This document shows positions 46,176-57,884 of a stretch of 64,000 bases of DNA, in pieces. The first letter of the stretch is position 1; each line of letters starts with the position of its first letter. The notes under the pieces are model-generated. The model had not been told where the DNA came from. It made no database searches and saw nothing but the letters and a program-made list of their open reading frames with translations. This DNA is from Lonicera japonica. Its lineage: Eukaryota; Streptophyta; Magnoliopsida; Dipsacales; Caprifoliaceae. Location of the stretch: the NCBI GenBank assembly GCA_021464415.1, contig CM038471.1, forward strand, positions 33,329,234 through 33,393,233, written 5' to 3'. The translations under genes and the position numbers were made by a program.

Positions 46176-46420
46176 TAACGAGCTCTACACATTAATGTTT
46201 CGAGCTCAACGACTAGCATCCGAGATCTAGCATCATTGGACTACGACTCGAGATCAACGTCTAGCCAGCCTTACACAATGATGTTCTGAAGCTCTAACAG
46301 CTCTACACATTGATGTTTTGAGCTCAACGACTAGCATCCGAGATCTAACGTCCTTGAACTAAGACTCGAGATCAACGTCTAGCCAGCCTTACACAATGAT
46401 GTTCTGAAACTCTAAGACTA
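46176..46420 (+). repeat. ~117-bp tandem repeat, two copies
   Basis: Copies share 'agctctacacattRatgttt', 'gagctcaacgactagcatcc', 'gagatcaacgtctagccagc' and 'cttacacaatgatgttctga'. Partial units extend to ~46470 and back to ~46130. It lies between the LBD leader and the polypurine tract. Confidence 0.8.
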
Positions 46421-46598
46421 ATGATCAAAGTCTAGCTAGCTTTACACATTAATGTTCCAAGCTCCACAAACTTACAGTCAATGATTCAGGCCTAAAACAT
46501 CTCGAGCATCAGAGCTCAGAGCTACTACTAGCTCCCGGATTGAAGGATATCCTCACCAATCAGCTCATCCGAACTAAATGATAAGGATAGGGGGCAAT

Positions 46599-47641
46599 TG
46601 ATGGGGTAAATATTAATTTACCATTGGCCTACAAAAATAAAAAATAATTTTACCATTGGCCTACAAAAATAATATTCTCCACTTTCTTTTAGATAATTAT
46701 TTAATTTCCTTTAAATAATTATCCCACTTCATTATATTCCACACTTTCCATTAAATAAATATCCCACTCCATTCAATAATTATCCCACTCCATTATATTC
46801 CACAGTTTCCTTTAGATAATTATTTAATTTCCTTTAAATAATTATCCCACTCCATTATATTCCACACTTTCCTTTAGATAATTATTTCCTTTAAATAATT
46901 ATCCTACTCCATTATATTCCACACTTTTCTTTAGATAATTATTTAATTTCCTTTAAATAATTATCCTCCACAAAAAATTTACATTTTTGCCACTCCCCAT
47001 TTACCTATAGATACCTCCCACCATTCATTCATTCAAGACACCAAAAAAAAACATAATTCTTCTCATACAACAAAAACACACAATTCTCCTCACCAAAAAT
47101 ATATACTTTCTTTCCTATATATTTTGTTAAAAAATAGAAGGGTCATATACTCTCTATTTTCATACAAGCCAATTCAAGAAAAAATAGAAGAGTCATATAC
47201 TCTTTATTTTCATACCCCAAAAAATAGAAGGGTCTTATACCCTCTATTTTCACACCAAAGAAAAATAGAAGAGTCATATACTCTCTATTTTCATACTCCA
47301 AAAAATACCAACAACCCTTATACACTCTCTCTTCTACACAGTTTATTATTTATTCTGTTGAAATATTTGTAATCCTAATTCTATACTTATAAATAGAATT
47401 AAGGAAATTATAGAGAGAGAGAAGTTGGTAGCTTGTATTATCTTCCAAATTGATCGCCTTTGAGCTAATACAAAACAAGCACACACAAAAGGAGGACGTA
47501 CCACTGGAATAGCATAAGCGCTACCGGGGGAACCTACCTTAAAAAAAAAGTCATGTGTTCATTATTGCGCCGCATTTATTTTTTCACCGATATTCGCTTA
47601 TTGATTGGTTAATTATTTATCTCTAGATTTTGACACAATCA
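46599..47641 (+). repeat. 3' LTR of the LBD-bearing element
   Basis: 1043 bp; ~60 bp shorter than the 5' LTR because one U3 repeat module is missing. It is preceded by a G-rich tract ('ggatagggggc', about 46585-46595). Confidence 0.9.
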
Positions 47642-47646
47642 GTTAC

Positions 47647-49695
47647 TATGGTACAAGATTATTGGCGACTCCTGTTTTGTTTAACTCGTTCCAAGTTAGA
47701 TACAAGTTATTGATATCATTGTCAAAATTTATGACTATTTTTCATTTTAAGTTTAATGTTTTTGTGCACCTGACGTTATAAAATTAACTTATTGCATGAT
47801 AGAAAAATAAATATAAACTACTCAATCTACTCTATCACTTATGTTTATATTGCATTTATAAAAAATGCATAGTATAAAAAATTAAACATATATAATATTG
47901 CACACATGTGAGTGTGTCGCATAATGCTATTGTTCAATATTGCATTTGTCTGTCAATGAAAATTTAAGACTAGAGTTCTCTCTCATTTCTAATATTTAAT
48001 TTGACTTGAGCTATCTTTTTCCAACTATCAATTTTATGTTATAACTAATATTTTAGAGACTTTTGGGTTATTTTGATATATAACAAAGTTAGAACTAGCT
48101 ATGGCGTTGTTTATATGATTTTTCCCAACATTTAAAAAACGTCGTAATATCTATTATTTCTTGTAGTGTGACCTTCCTTGTCATCTTAGGTGTGCCTAGG
48201 TAAATAGATGGAGACTTAGATGTCAAGAGTTCGAGAGTGGGTACCAATGCAACAACGGTAGATAACAAAATTAGAAAAATATCAAAACGATTAAAAAATA
48301 ATTGATTTCAATAGAAAGCTAGAGAATATGAGATACATAATATACAGAGATGTTATATTAATTACTTTCTTTCGTTTCCTTTAAAATAAAAATCTTCAAA
48401 CATGCAGTAACAAAAATATTTATATCTCACCAAATTACAGGTCTATCCCTTTTCAACTTCTCAAATTGGCATTTTTAAAAAAAAATGAGATATAAATATC
48501 TCCCTAAAAGATAAAATCTCTTCCAGATCCGAGTTCGCATTTTTTCAAAAAGAAATATATGAGCTCATATGCCATGTATGATGTACCAATGAACCTTAAT
48601 TTTATTTGATATGTGCATGCATGGAAACTGGTACGTACAAAGGATGACTATCCATTTTTATGGAGGAATTTTGACCTCAGTTGAAATACACAGTATTTAA
48701 ATCATAATTTTCCAAAAGATACTTTTTTTTTTGTTCATAAGACTCTTATTTATAAATTAAACATATGCTGATAATAAAATAACAAGAGCTTAGGGGTTAA
48801 TCAAGTGATATACAACTTTTACTTTTATTTTAAGGTCAATAGTTCGACTTATGAGGTGGGAGGATAGGGGTTTTTTTTTTTTGTAGGATTAAAGGAGAGA
48901 TTTAGGCCTTCATTAATTTATTTATTTTTTTAAAAAACAAAAACAAAAGATAACAGGAGGATAAACTCTCATAACTACTTTGACTCCCACTAAACCACAT
49001 CTCCTATCAATTAAACAAAATAAAACTAAAAATTAAGAACAACTCTATCAACTCAGACTATCTCCAACAGTATTATGTATCTTTATTTTGTATAAAATTT
49101 ACACAATTTGTAAATTCTTTCGTCCTCAGCAGTATTTTAAAACGAAAATTTCTGTAAAATACACTCTCATTTTACAATACCACGTGTATTTTTTCTCTCT
49201 TCATTTTTTTAATAAAATTTGAAAATGTAATAATTTCAAATGTAAAATGTTAATTTTAACAAAAAAAAAGTCAACCTATATATTTGAAATCTATTCATCA
49301 ATACATATAAATCAAGATCCATTTTGACTATATATAAAATTATTTATAGAATAAATAATAAAATTTTGCTTAAATTGATATTTAATATATGTTGAAATCT
49401 TATTGGTTATTTCAAAATTTACACAAGAACTTACAAAAATACTATTGGATATTTTATTTTTCAACTTTTTTGTAAATGTGAGTTGACACGTGATTTACAA
49501 GTTAATTTTTACCCATTTTACCCAAAAAAATTGGAAATTTGCCCCAACAAACTCTCCTAGTCTATCCAAACACAATCTACCCCCCCCCCCCCCCCCCCCC
49601 CCCCAAGCAACCCCCCACCCATATACATACATCACTCTCCTACCCAACTTTTTTCTCACTTAATTAAAAAGAATTGCTTGAAGATAGCAGGTAGG
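47647..49695. other. Upstream region of the first WRN-like pseudogene, non-coding
   Basis: No gene recognised. A poly-C run (49580-49604, 25 C) and a MITE-like pair 'tccaacagtatt ... aatactattgga' (about 49076-49454) are present. Pieces near 48580 and 49555 recur near 51050-51130 and 56700-56880, showing the large tandem duplication. Confidence 0.45.
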
Positions 49696-49726
49696 ATGAT
49701 ATATAACAATCAAATATCTTTCAAAA

Positions 49727-50276
49727 ATGGGACCTTATGATATAAATATACTATGTCAACCTACCCTTAAAGTAAGGGTAACAGACCATCCAGATATTGT
49801 GGACATTGGTCTTTTTGAACTAAGGTTCCAATTATCTGCAGCTGACTATTGTTGGGGTCAATATCGTATTATCTAATGACTTTCCCATGGCCTTGCAACT
49901 ATGTGTAGGAAATTATTGCTTGGTAATTCATCACTTAAACACCTTCCTTGAGCATAATCAGGTGAAGAAACTTCAAGATTTTTTTGTGACAAAGAAATTT
50001 GTTCTGTCTGCGTTAAAAAAGGCGATGTGGCGTATCGATAATCATGGTCTGAATACAAATTTGGTGGATCCGAGTGAATTGGTAGCAAAGGGTACTTAAG
50101 GATCCAGATCTTCTTGTGAGGAGCAAGCGGATTGGGAACAATAGTTGGAGGAAAATAAGGTAAATGCTAGCGTCGATTGGGGGAGTACGGTTTTTTCAAG
50201 TGAACAGATTGAGAATGGTGTTCGCGATGCTTATGCTGGTTATATCATCGCAAACAAGCTCTTGGATGCGCTTTAA
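49727..50276 (+). pseudogene. WRN-type 3'-5' exonuclease-like pseudogene, unit 1
   Basis: Starts M-G-P-Y-D-I-N-I-L and ends E-Q-I-E-N-G-V-R-D-A-Y-A-G-Y, matching the RNase D/WRN exonuclease fold found in plant Werner-like exonuclease families. At least two frame changes break it: near 49850 (the frame of V-G-V-N-I and L-Q-L-C-V-G-N-Y-C differs from the start) and near 50100 (TAA after V-A-K-G-T). The Exo I Asp/Glu pair expected after V-G-F is absent (V-G-V-N-I), and the Exo III tyrosine is Asn. It was therefore catalytically dead before it lost its frame. It is a paralogue of 56926-63164. Confidence 0.78.
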
Positions 50277-51157
50277 AAATGTACAACATAAATTCTGTTC
50301 GACAATTCTGTTTTGGAAATCTTTGAGTTGTACTTATCTCTCTGGAATAGAGCATTTTATTTTTGAAAACTCAAGTTGATTGCTAATTTAAGTCAAGACT
50401 GCATAATGATGTATAATTTTGTTAAGCTTGTGCATCTTTTTGCAATTGTAAACAAGCTGTTATATTTTACATCGTATGGAATTTTTTATTATTTTGATGG
50501 TCTTTATTCATTAGTTTTCTCTTTGGTTTGCAACAAAAACGCAAAACAAAACACCAGAAGGTATATGATTTTCCAATTTCCACTTACCAAACATCCAAAA
50601 AAAAAAAAAAAAAATATTCAGTGCAAATGCGCTACTACAAGCAGCCAACTGTAACATTATTTTTGCTCAATCTACTCGTGTTACCAAAAAACATTATCCA
50701 AGAGAGGGAATTTAAGATTCCAAGAACATAAATTGAAGTTACAACAAATAGCACGAGCATTACTAAACGCAGTAGTCACTAACAATAGAAGATCACATTC
50801 AAAACATAATTTGATATGTGCGTTTAAGATCACCCATCTATAATTGCTGGTACTCAAAAATAAATTAATAAATAAACTACTCGATCAACTCTATTATTTT
50901 CGAATTATGAGTAAACGGCTTTTCCAACCAAGCTAGTCACCTACTCAAATTTTTAAATTATATAACCATCTACCAACAACACTAGTAAAAAAAACATTAT
51001 TAGGGAGATAGGAAGTGCATACTTCCGATCGAAGAGAAATAAATGATGTGGCAAGTACCAATGAACTTTAAATTTATTTTTATAATATGTGCATGCATTG
51101 CTTCCCAAAGCCCCCAACAAACTCTCCTAGTCTACCCCCATCCCCCAATCACCATAT
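50277..51157 (+). other. 3' flank of pseudogene unit 1 and start of unit 2, non-coding
   Basis: 50290-50680 is homologous to 63270-63590 ('gagttgtacttatctct', 'gcattttatttttgaaaact', 'ggtttgcaac'), so the duplication includes the 3' flank. An A18-type run lies near 50593. From ~51040 the sequence starts the upstream part of unit 2. Confidence 0.55.
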
Positions 51158-51350
51158 TATTAACATATAAGATAAGACATGTAAGATAAGGATTGAAAGA
51201 GAAAGGAATGATATTTTTTTTGTTGTTTCTCTTACAAGAGCTTAAGCCTATATATATATACATGAATGAGTGAGGTTGGTGGTGTGGTTGGTGGTGTGTT
51301 GACCACCACTTCATCTAGAAGTGGTAGTTGGGTGATACATGAGTTCACAC

Positions 51351-51735
51351 CAGGGCCGGCTTGAGGAAATTTGGAGCCCCAAGCGAAATTTAATATTCAC
51401 AAAAATTGAAACCCCATATCATTATCTTTTTCTTCAACAAAACAATCTCAAAATCATAATATTTAATAATTTGAAACCAAAAAATTCCAAAAAAATAGAA
51501 CTAATCAATTACTAAATTTAAAATAAAATAAAATAATACTTAAAGCAACAATTAACATAAAATTTATAAATAAATCTTCATTTGAAAGTGAGAGAGTAGG
51601 TTTATTTTAACTTACAAAATGCCCCTCAACTTTTATTCTTTACAATTAGATACCTAAAGTTTTTTTTTTTTGTGCCCCTCCCCAAATGGGGCCCTAGGCA
51701 TTTGCCTAGGTTACATGGCCCTCTAGCCGGCTCTG
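51351..51735. mobile_element. hAT MITE in the copia 3' LTR
   Basis: 385 bp, CAGGGCCGGCTTGAGG at one end and inverted CAGAGCCGGCTAGAGGG at the other. Perfect 8-bp TSD GTTCACAC (51343-51350 and 51736-51743). No transposase. It inserted after the copia did. Confidence 0.92.
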
Positions 51736-51772
51736 GTTCACACTACATCTATACATATTATAATACTCCTCC

Positions 51773-54700
51773 TCAAGTTGGCACCCATATATCAAACATG
51801 CCCAACTTGCTAACCATTTTGGCAAATATCTTTCTTGTCACGGCCTTTGTGAGTATGTCAGCTAACTGATCTTCAGAGCGTACATAAGGAACATAAATAA
51901 CTTTATCTTCTAACTTCTCTTTGATGAAGAACCTATCCACTTCAACATGTTTTGTTCTATCATGTTGAACTGGATTGCGTGCGATATCACACGCTGCCTT
52001 AATGTCACAATATAGCACCATAGGTTCTTTCGGAGGAAAACCGAGATCTGTCAGTAGCAGTTTCAACCACAATAATTCTTGAATACCGACTGTCATTCCT
52101 CGATATTCTGCTTCTGCACTTGATCGGGATACTACATTTTGCTTCTTACTCCTCCAAGTGACCAAGTTTCCTCCTACAAATGTGAAGTACCCTGATGTAG
52201 ACCTTCTGTCACATTTATTACCTGCCTAATCAGCATCAGTGTATCCTTCAACCTTCAGGAAATCCTCATTTTTCTGGAACAGGATTCCCTTTCCAGGAGC
52301 TGTTTTGAGATAACTAATAATCTTCATAACTGTCTGCATATGCTTCTCCCCTGAATTATGCAGGAATTGACTGACAATGCTCAATGCATATGATATATCA
52401 GGCCTTGTATGTGCTAGATACATCAATCTTCCCACCAATCTCTGATAGCGCCCTTTATCTATGGGCACTTGATCTGTTTCAAACTCTAACTTCAAACCTT
52501 CCTCCATTGGAGTCTCTGACGGTTGACAAGCGGACATTCCGGTTTCATTTAGTAAGTCTAGGGCATACTTTCTCTGAGAAAGGAAAATGCCTTTTGATGA
52601 TCTAGACACCTCGATTCCTAGAAAATACTTCAAGTTTCTAAGATCTTTCATCTCAAACTCCTGAGATAAGAGCTTTTTCAATGCTTGTTGTTCTCGAGGG
52701 TCATTTTCTGTGAGCACCATGTCATCTACATAAACGATAAGTGCCGTAATATTCTCATGACTTTTCTTAAAAAATAAGGTATGATCAGAATTACTCTGAC
52801 TGTACCCAAACTTTCGCATCGACCTCGCCAATCTCCCAAACCAGGCTCTGGGGGATTGTTTTAGTCCATACAAAGATTTTTTCAACTTGCAGACTTTATT
52901 CGTATGCTCAACCGGGATCTTATATCCAGGTGGGAACTCCATATACACCTCTTCATCTAACTCTCCATGTAGGAAGGCATTTTTGACATCGAACTATTGC
53001 AGAGACCAGCCCAAGCTTGCAGCTAATGAGAGTAACACTCGCACCGTATTGATTTTTGCTACTGGCACAAATGTCTCTAGATAATCAATCCCATGCATTT
53101 GTGTGTAGCCTTTTGCAACACTCGCACCGTATTGATTTTTGCTATTGGTGCAAATGTCTCCAGATAATCAATCCCATGCGTTTGTGTGTAGCCTTTTGCA
53201 ACTAGTCTCGCCTTGAATCTTTCGATTGTGCCATCTGCTTTAAATTTTATAGTGTACACCCACTTGCAACCCACCTTCTTCTTTTCTGTTGGTAATTCGG
53301 TCAACTCCCATGTGTCATTTTTCAACAAGGACGTCATCTCCTCATCCATTGCTGATTTCCACTTAGGATTACATAAGGCTTCCTGCACACTGTTAGGAAT
53401 ATATATAGAAGATAATTGATTCACAAAGAATTTGTTAGATGCAGTTAACCGATCATAAGACACATAATTACTCATAGGATACTTGGCTTTACTGGTAAAG
53501 TCTGGGTCATATGTGGGTTTAGGTACACCTCTATTTGTTCGGTTAGGAAGCTGCTTTATAGGAATATAAGAAGATGATACCTGGGAGGCCTCAGTTTCAG
53601 GAATATTTGAAGTGGACGATTGGTTGTTTGCATTAGGCGGAGATGGAGATGGAGACAGCACAACTACACTCGAAAAAGTTTATGTTGTTTCCATATCAGG
53701 AGATGACCTGATTTCAGTTATCTCTGCTGCCGATAGTGAATTTGAAGTCAACGTTGGAACTACCTTTATTGAGCTTATCTCTTCCTCATTGATAGTTTCA
53801 AATAACTAAACTTCCTTATAATGCTCCCCCTGATGTTCAGTTCGGTGAAAGTACATATTTTCTTCATGAAATGTCACATCCATGGTGACATACATTTTTT
53901 GTGTGGGAGGATGATAACACCGATACTCCTTCTGAGAAGATGCATACCTTATAAAGACGCATTTGAGAGCGCGAGGTTCAAGCTTGTTCCACTATTTTTT
54001 TGGTAAGTGGACAAATGAAACACATCCAAACACCCGGGGAGGAAGATTTGACACGGTAGGAGCCGAGACAAACTTAGATAAGACTTCGAAGGGTATTTGA
54101 AAATCAAGTACAGATGAGGGGATGTGGTTTACTAAATAGACAGCCGAGGAGAGTGCTTCACCCCAATACGAGGTTGGTGTTTGTGCGCTAATCAGTGATG
54201 CCCGAACTATTTCCAATAAATGACGATTTTTGCGTTCGGCAACCCCATTCTGTTGAGGAGTATAAGGACATGTAGTCTGATGAATGATCCCATGAAGTTT
54301 GAAGTATGCCTGTAATTCAGTACTCATATATTGCCCACCATTATCACTTCGGAGAACTTGAATAGTAGCATTATATTGTGTACTGATCTATTTATGAAAT
54401 CTCTGAAACAAACCACTAACTTCACCTTTGGATTTCATGGGACAAACCCACGTCATTCGAGTGCAATCATCAATAAACGTGACAAACCATCGTATACCAC
54501 CTAAAGAAGAAATGTGAGACGGGCCCCATACATCAGAATGAACAATCATAAATGGAACTGAACTTTTAGTCAATGAAGGTTTAAATGAAGTACGATGACT
54601 TTTAGCCAGTTCACAAATCTCACAGTGAAAAACAAAAGAATCAACTTTATGAACTAAATGGGGAAACAGTTTCTTTAAGTAACCAAACGATGCGTGTCCT

Positions 54701-55449
54701 AACCGACGGTGCCATAACCAGAATTCATCTGTATTTTTCTTTTCAGAGGTACTAGTGTTCAAGACTTTGTGCAAGCGATCTGTGCTTTTGAACTCTAGGT
54801 CCAGATAGTATAATTTTTCGCGCCTAACACCATAACAAATCGTCTTCTTCGTCTAAATATCCTTAAAAACACAATGAGAATGCCAAAAAATGACAACACA
54901 GTGTAGGGCATTAGTTATTTGAGCAACAGATAATAGATTATAATCTAAGGATGGTACTACTAAGACGGAGGTTAGATTCAGATTGTCGGATAGATTGATT
55001 GATCATTTTCCTACGACATGGATTGGGGAACCATTAGTTGTGGAAACTAAAGTCTGAGATGATGGGGTTAAAGGAGTAATTATTTTTGAATTAGATGTCA
55101 TATGATCAGTCGCACCAGAATCAATTACCCATGTATTATTCAAAACAGAGACAGAATGTAAAGCCGTACCTGATGTACCTGTCGTGGTGAGTAAGCCTAA
55201 GGCTTGTGTGTTACCATCTGCTGTGGTCTGACCTATTCTGTGATTGCGAGAATCCTTCCACCAATGCGGATATCCAATGATGTCATAGAAACCTTTTTTC
55301 GAGTGTCCTGTGAGTCCACAGATGGAGCATGGCGGGTATCTGAAAGTAGAATACCAAGAGTTATTGAGCCGATTACCAGAGTCGGATCGTTTCTCAGAAT
55401 TTCGCCAATTGGAGTGGTATCCGATCATGGTTGTAGGGTCGATAGCCAT
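51773..55449 (-). pseudogene. Copia pol (partial gag to RNase H), broken
   Basis: In order on the minus strand: knuckle remnant C-S-I-C-G-L-T-G-H with the last Cys replaced by Phe; protease D-S-G-A-T-D-H-M-T-S; W-H-R-R-L-G-H; integrase with P-Q-Q-N-G-V-A-E-R-K; RT with Y-V-D-D; RNase H with S-S-A-E-A-E-Y-R-G and D-I-L-T-K. Stops fall at several places, including TAG at 52994 and 52226 where Gln and Trp are usual. The frame changes once, at an 83-bp tandem duplication (53034-53199) inside RT, and that duplication alone accounts for the shift. Nonfunctional. Confidence 0.88.
53034..53199 (-). repeat. 83-bp tandem duplication in the RT coding region
   Basis: Two copies of 83 bp (53034-53116, 53117-53199), about five differences between them, covering the K-G-Y-T-Q...F-A-P motif region of RT. 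Confidence 0.88.
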
Positions 55450-55659
55450 TGGGGGAATGTAATACTCAAAAATCTCGATAAAATTTAAAATTTTTTGAGG
55501 CCGTGGTTGTGTTCAGATGGTTGAAAAATGCCAGGAATAAGTTCTGGGCCAAAAAAATGTAACTTTCACAAAAGTTCAAGGGCCAAAGTAGAAATGTCAA
55601 AAAAATTATGGGGGTCAATTTGCAAATAATCCAAAATTTTTACTAACTGCTGACGTGAC

Positions 55660-55880
55660 AGGTTGACTAGTCAACGGTCAACAAAACTAGTCAAAGTCAA
55701 CGTTGATGTAGCGCTGACGTGGCACTGGCTTGGCTGACACGTGTCGCTGACGTGGCTGTTGTCTGGGCAGTGACGTGGTGATGACTGTATGGTGACGTGG
55801 CGATGACTGTATGGTGACATGGCGCTGACTATGCGATGACTGTATGGTGACGTGGCGCTGACTATGCGATGATATGGCAA
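55660..55880 (-). repeat. Leader repeats rich in CCACGTCA
   Basis: Between PBS and the gag remnant. The plus strand shows repeats of 'gtgacgtggcg' and 'atgactgtatg' (about 20-bp unit, six or more degenerate copies), giving many ACGT cores of bZIP-box type. Confidence 0.65.
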
Positions 55881-55924
55881 ATTTTTTTTTCCTTTTTTCC
55901 CTTTTTTTTCTCCTGCTTTTGCTG

Positions 55925-56345
55925 TTATATGAGAGCCGGCCCTAAAAAACAAAATCTTAATCTATCAAACCCACACCTTCTCTCTCTCTCTAACCTTTTA
56001 AACACCATTAGCCTTTTTCCCTTTTTTTTTTCTTCCTTTCAAATCTATGTTCCTTCTATTTCTCCCATCTTCTCTTTTGAAATTAATCACTCACACATTC
56101 TCTTTCACACCCGTCTGAGTAATAACAATCTCTCTCTGCATCTCTCACTTTTTTTTATTCAATCATGGCTAAGAGCGGCGGCGGCGGCGAGCAAGGTGGG
56201 TTTGACTGTGGATTTGGTGGCGGTGGTGGGAGAGTCAAAGCTTGAAGTTCAAGATATTCGGCAGTCGAATGGTTGCTGTTTGCCAATGGGAGAGTTCTAC
56301 TGCCAGCAAAGGATGTTGACGGTGTGTTTGTAGGTTTCCGATTTC
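55925..56345 (+). other. Gene-like antisense segment in the copia leader
   Basis: On the plus strand (antisense to the element) a CT-rich leader-like stretch (55970-56160) precedes an ATG (56165) and a short Gly-rich frame of 26 codons (M-A-K-S-G-G-G-G...). GC-rich 'ggcggcggcggcg' content contrasts with the surrounding sequence. Could be the 5' end of a captured host gene or simply the element's own leader. No identification. Confidence 0.3.
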
Positions 56346-56402
56346 ACTGACTGGGATCTGATTTTATTTTTAGGATGTTGAGGTAACGAGAATCAAACCT
56401 TC

Positions 56403-56413
56403 CTCTGATACCA
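56403..56413 (-). promoter_or_regulatory. Primer-binding site of the minus-strand copia
   Basis: TGGTATCAGAG directly after the 5' LTR, initiator tRNA-Met type. Confidence 0.85.
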
Positions 56414-57538
56414 TATTAACATATAAGATAAGACATATAAGATAAGGATCGAAAGAGAAAGGAATGATATTTTTTTTGTTGTTTCTCTTACAAGAGCTTA
56501 AGCCTATATATATACATGAATGAGTGAGGTTGGTTGGTGGTGTGGTTGGTGGTGTGTTGACCACCACTTCATCTAGAAGTGGTAGTTGGGTGATACATGA
56601 GTTCACACTACATCTATACATATTTGACTACATATTATAATACATATATCATTATACCCTCCTTCCCAATTTATTTCTCAATTAATTTTTATAGAATATA
56701 TGGTAAATACGAATGAACCTATTGATATATATTGTGCATGTATGGCTACACAAATTCTCAATAATTAAAGTCCCAAGAAGGTCTCCGATTCTACTCCATC
56801 CCCTCTACACCCCATCCCCATAGACAACCCCACCCCCCCCAAAACCCATATATATACATCACTCTCCCACCTAACTTCTTCCTAAATAAAAAGGAATTGC
56901 TTAAAGGTGGAGCTAGCAAGCAGAGATGATACCAATCAAATATCTTTCAAAAATGGGAACATATGATATAAATATATTAGGGCAACCTCCCCTTATAGTA
57001 AGGGTAACAAACCATCCAGCTATTGTGGATATTGGTATTTCTGAACTAAGGTCCCAATTATCTGGAACATGCACTAGTGTTGTTGGGGTCAACATCATAT
57101 GCTCTGATGACAATCACATCGCTTTGCACTTTGTGTAGGAAATTGTTGCTTGGTAATTCATCAGTCAAAAACCATCTTTACATACAGTCAGAAGAATTTG
57201 CAAGATTTTCTATATGACAAAGAAATTTGTTTTGTTTATGTTAATAAGGTAATTGACTCATTGATATATTGTTCTGATTGTTAGAAATGTTGTTAAGCAT
57301 TAACCTTATTCTCCAACATCATTAGCATTATTCTCCTTTATAATTATTAAAGCATTAGTATTATTCTTCTTTTCCTTTATTCTCCATGTTTCCCTCCTTG
57401 TCTCATCCATGCTTTCTTCCATATTTTAGGCTGTCATGTTTCTTCCTTTACTTGTATATATACAGGGCATTTGCCCATTGTAAAGTACACAAATGAATGA
57501 AATCAATAACTCTTTATTTCTCTCTTTAGTTTTCTACA

Positions 57539-57550
57539 TGGTATCAGAGC
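57539..57550 (+). promoter_or_regulatory. Primer-binding site of the young copia
   Basis: TGGTATCAGAGC immediately after the 5' LTR, initiator tRNA-Met type. Confidence 0.88.
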
Positions 57551-57884
57551 GATTCCACTCCTTCACCACCTCCACGTCTTGCTTCTCTGCCATCACCAAA
57601 GCCACAGCATTCTTAAATTATATATCCAAACTTCTATAGCTTCTTTTTTTTATATAGTAACATACTGCTACTATATTTGAGAGCCATCACCAGAACTTCC
57701 AGAGCTTCGTTCATCCATTATATATATCCAAACCCAGAAACCATCACACAATATTGATCTCACTAAGAAGGCGATACTAACCGCGTTTGAATCACCAAAT
57801 TTCAGCCCAGCACGCGCCCTCACGCGCCACCAGAAGCTTCATCGCTACATCTCGTCATTCTCACGCGCCATCCAGTGGAGAAGA

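Larger units (their letters stand above)
42468..47641 (+). mobile_element. Non-autonomous LTR element carrying an antisense LBD gene
   Basis: LTRs lie at 42468-43570 and 46599-47641 (TGATGGGG...CA(C/A)AATCA-type ends). PBS TTGGCGCCGTCTGTGGGAA lies at 43572, a G-rich polypurine tract before the 3' LTR, and a one-mismatch TSD at the ends (ATTAC 42463-42467, GTTAC 47642-47646). The 3-kb interior has no gag or pol. It has three tandem-repeat arrays and, on the minus strand, an intact 275-codon LOB-domain gene with its own pyrimidine-rich leader. By eye the LTRs differ by roughly 14 substitutions in ~1 kb plus one indel, so the insertion is fairly young. PBS type suggests a Ty3/gypsy (Tat-like) origin, tentative. 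Confidence 0.85.
51158..56642 (-). mobile_element. Ty1/copia element with TA...TA LTR ends
   Basis: LTRs at 51158-51765 (3', with a 385-bp hAT insert; ~215 bp net) and 56414-56642 (5', 229 bp) start TATTATAATATG and end GTTAATA on the minus strand. The PBS TGGTATCAGAGG is directly adjacent (56402-56413). A perfect TSD, CATAT, lies at 51153-51157 and 56643-56647. Non-canonical TA...TA termini are known in some plant copia families. The pol gene is present but broken; the gag N-terminal half is missing or replaced. It lies between the two WRN-like pseudogenes. Confidence 0.87.

Noticed and set aside
57539..57550. tRNA gene signal around TGGTATCAGAGC motifs
   Set aside because: These are primer-binding sites directly abutting LTRs; no tRNA cloverleaf surrounds them.
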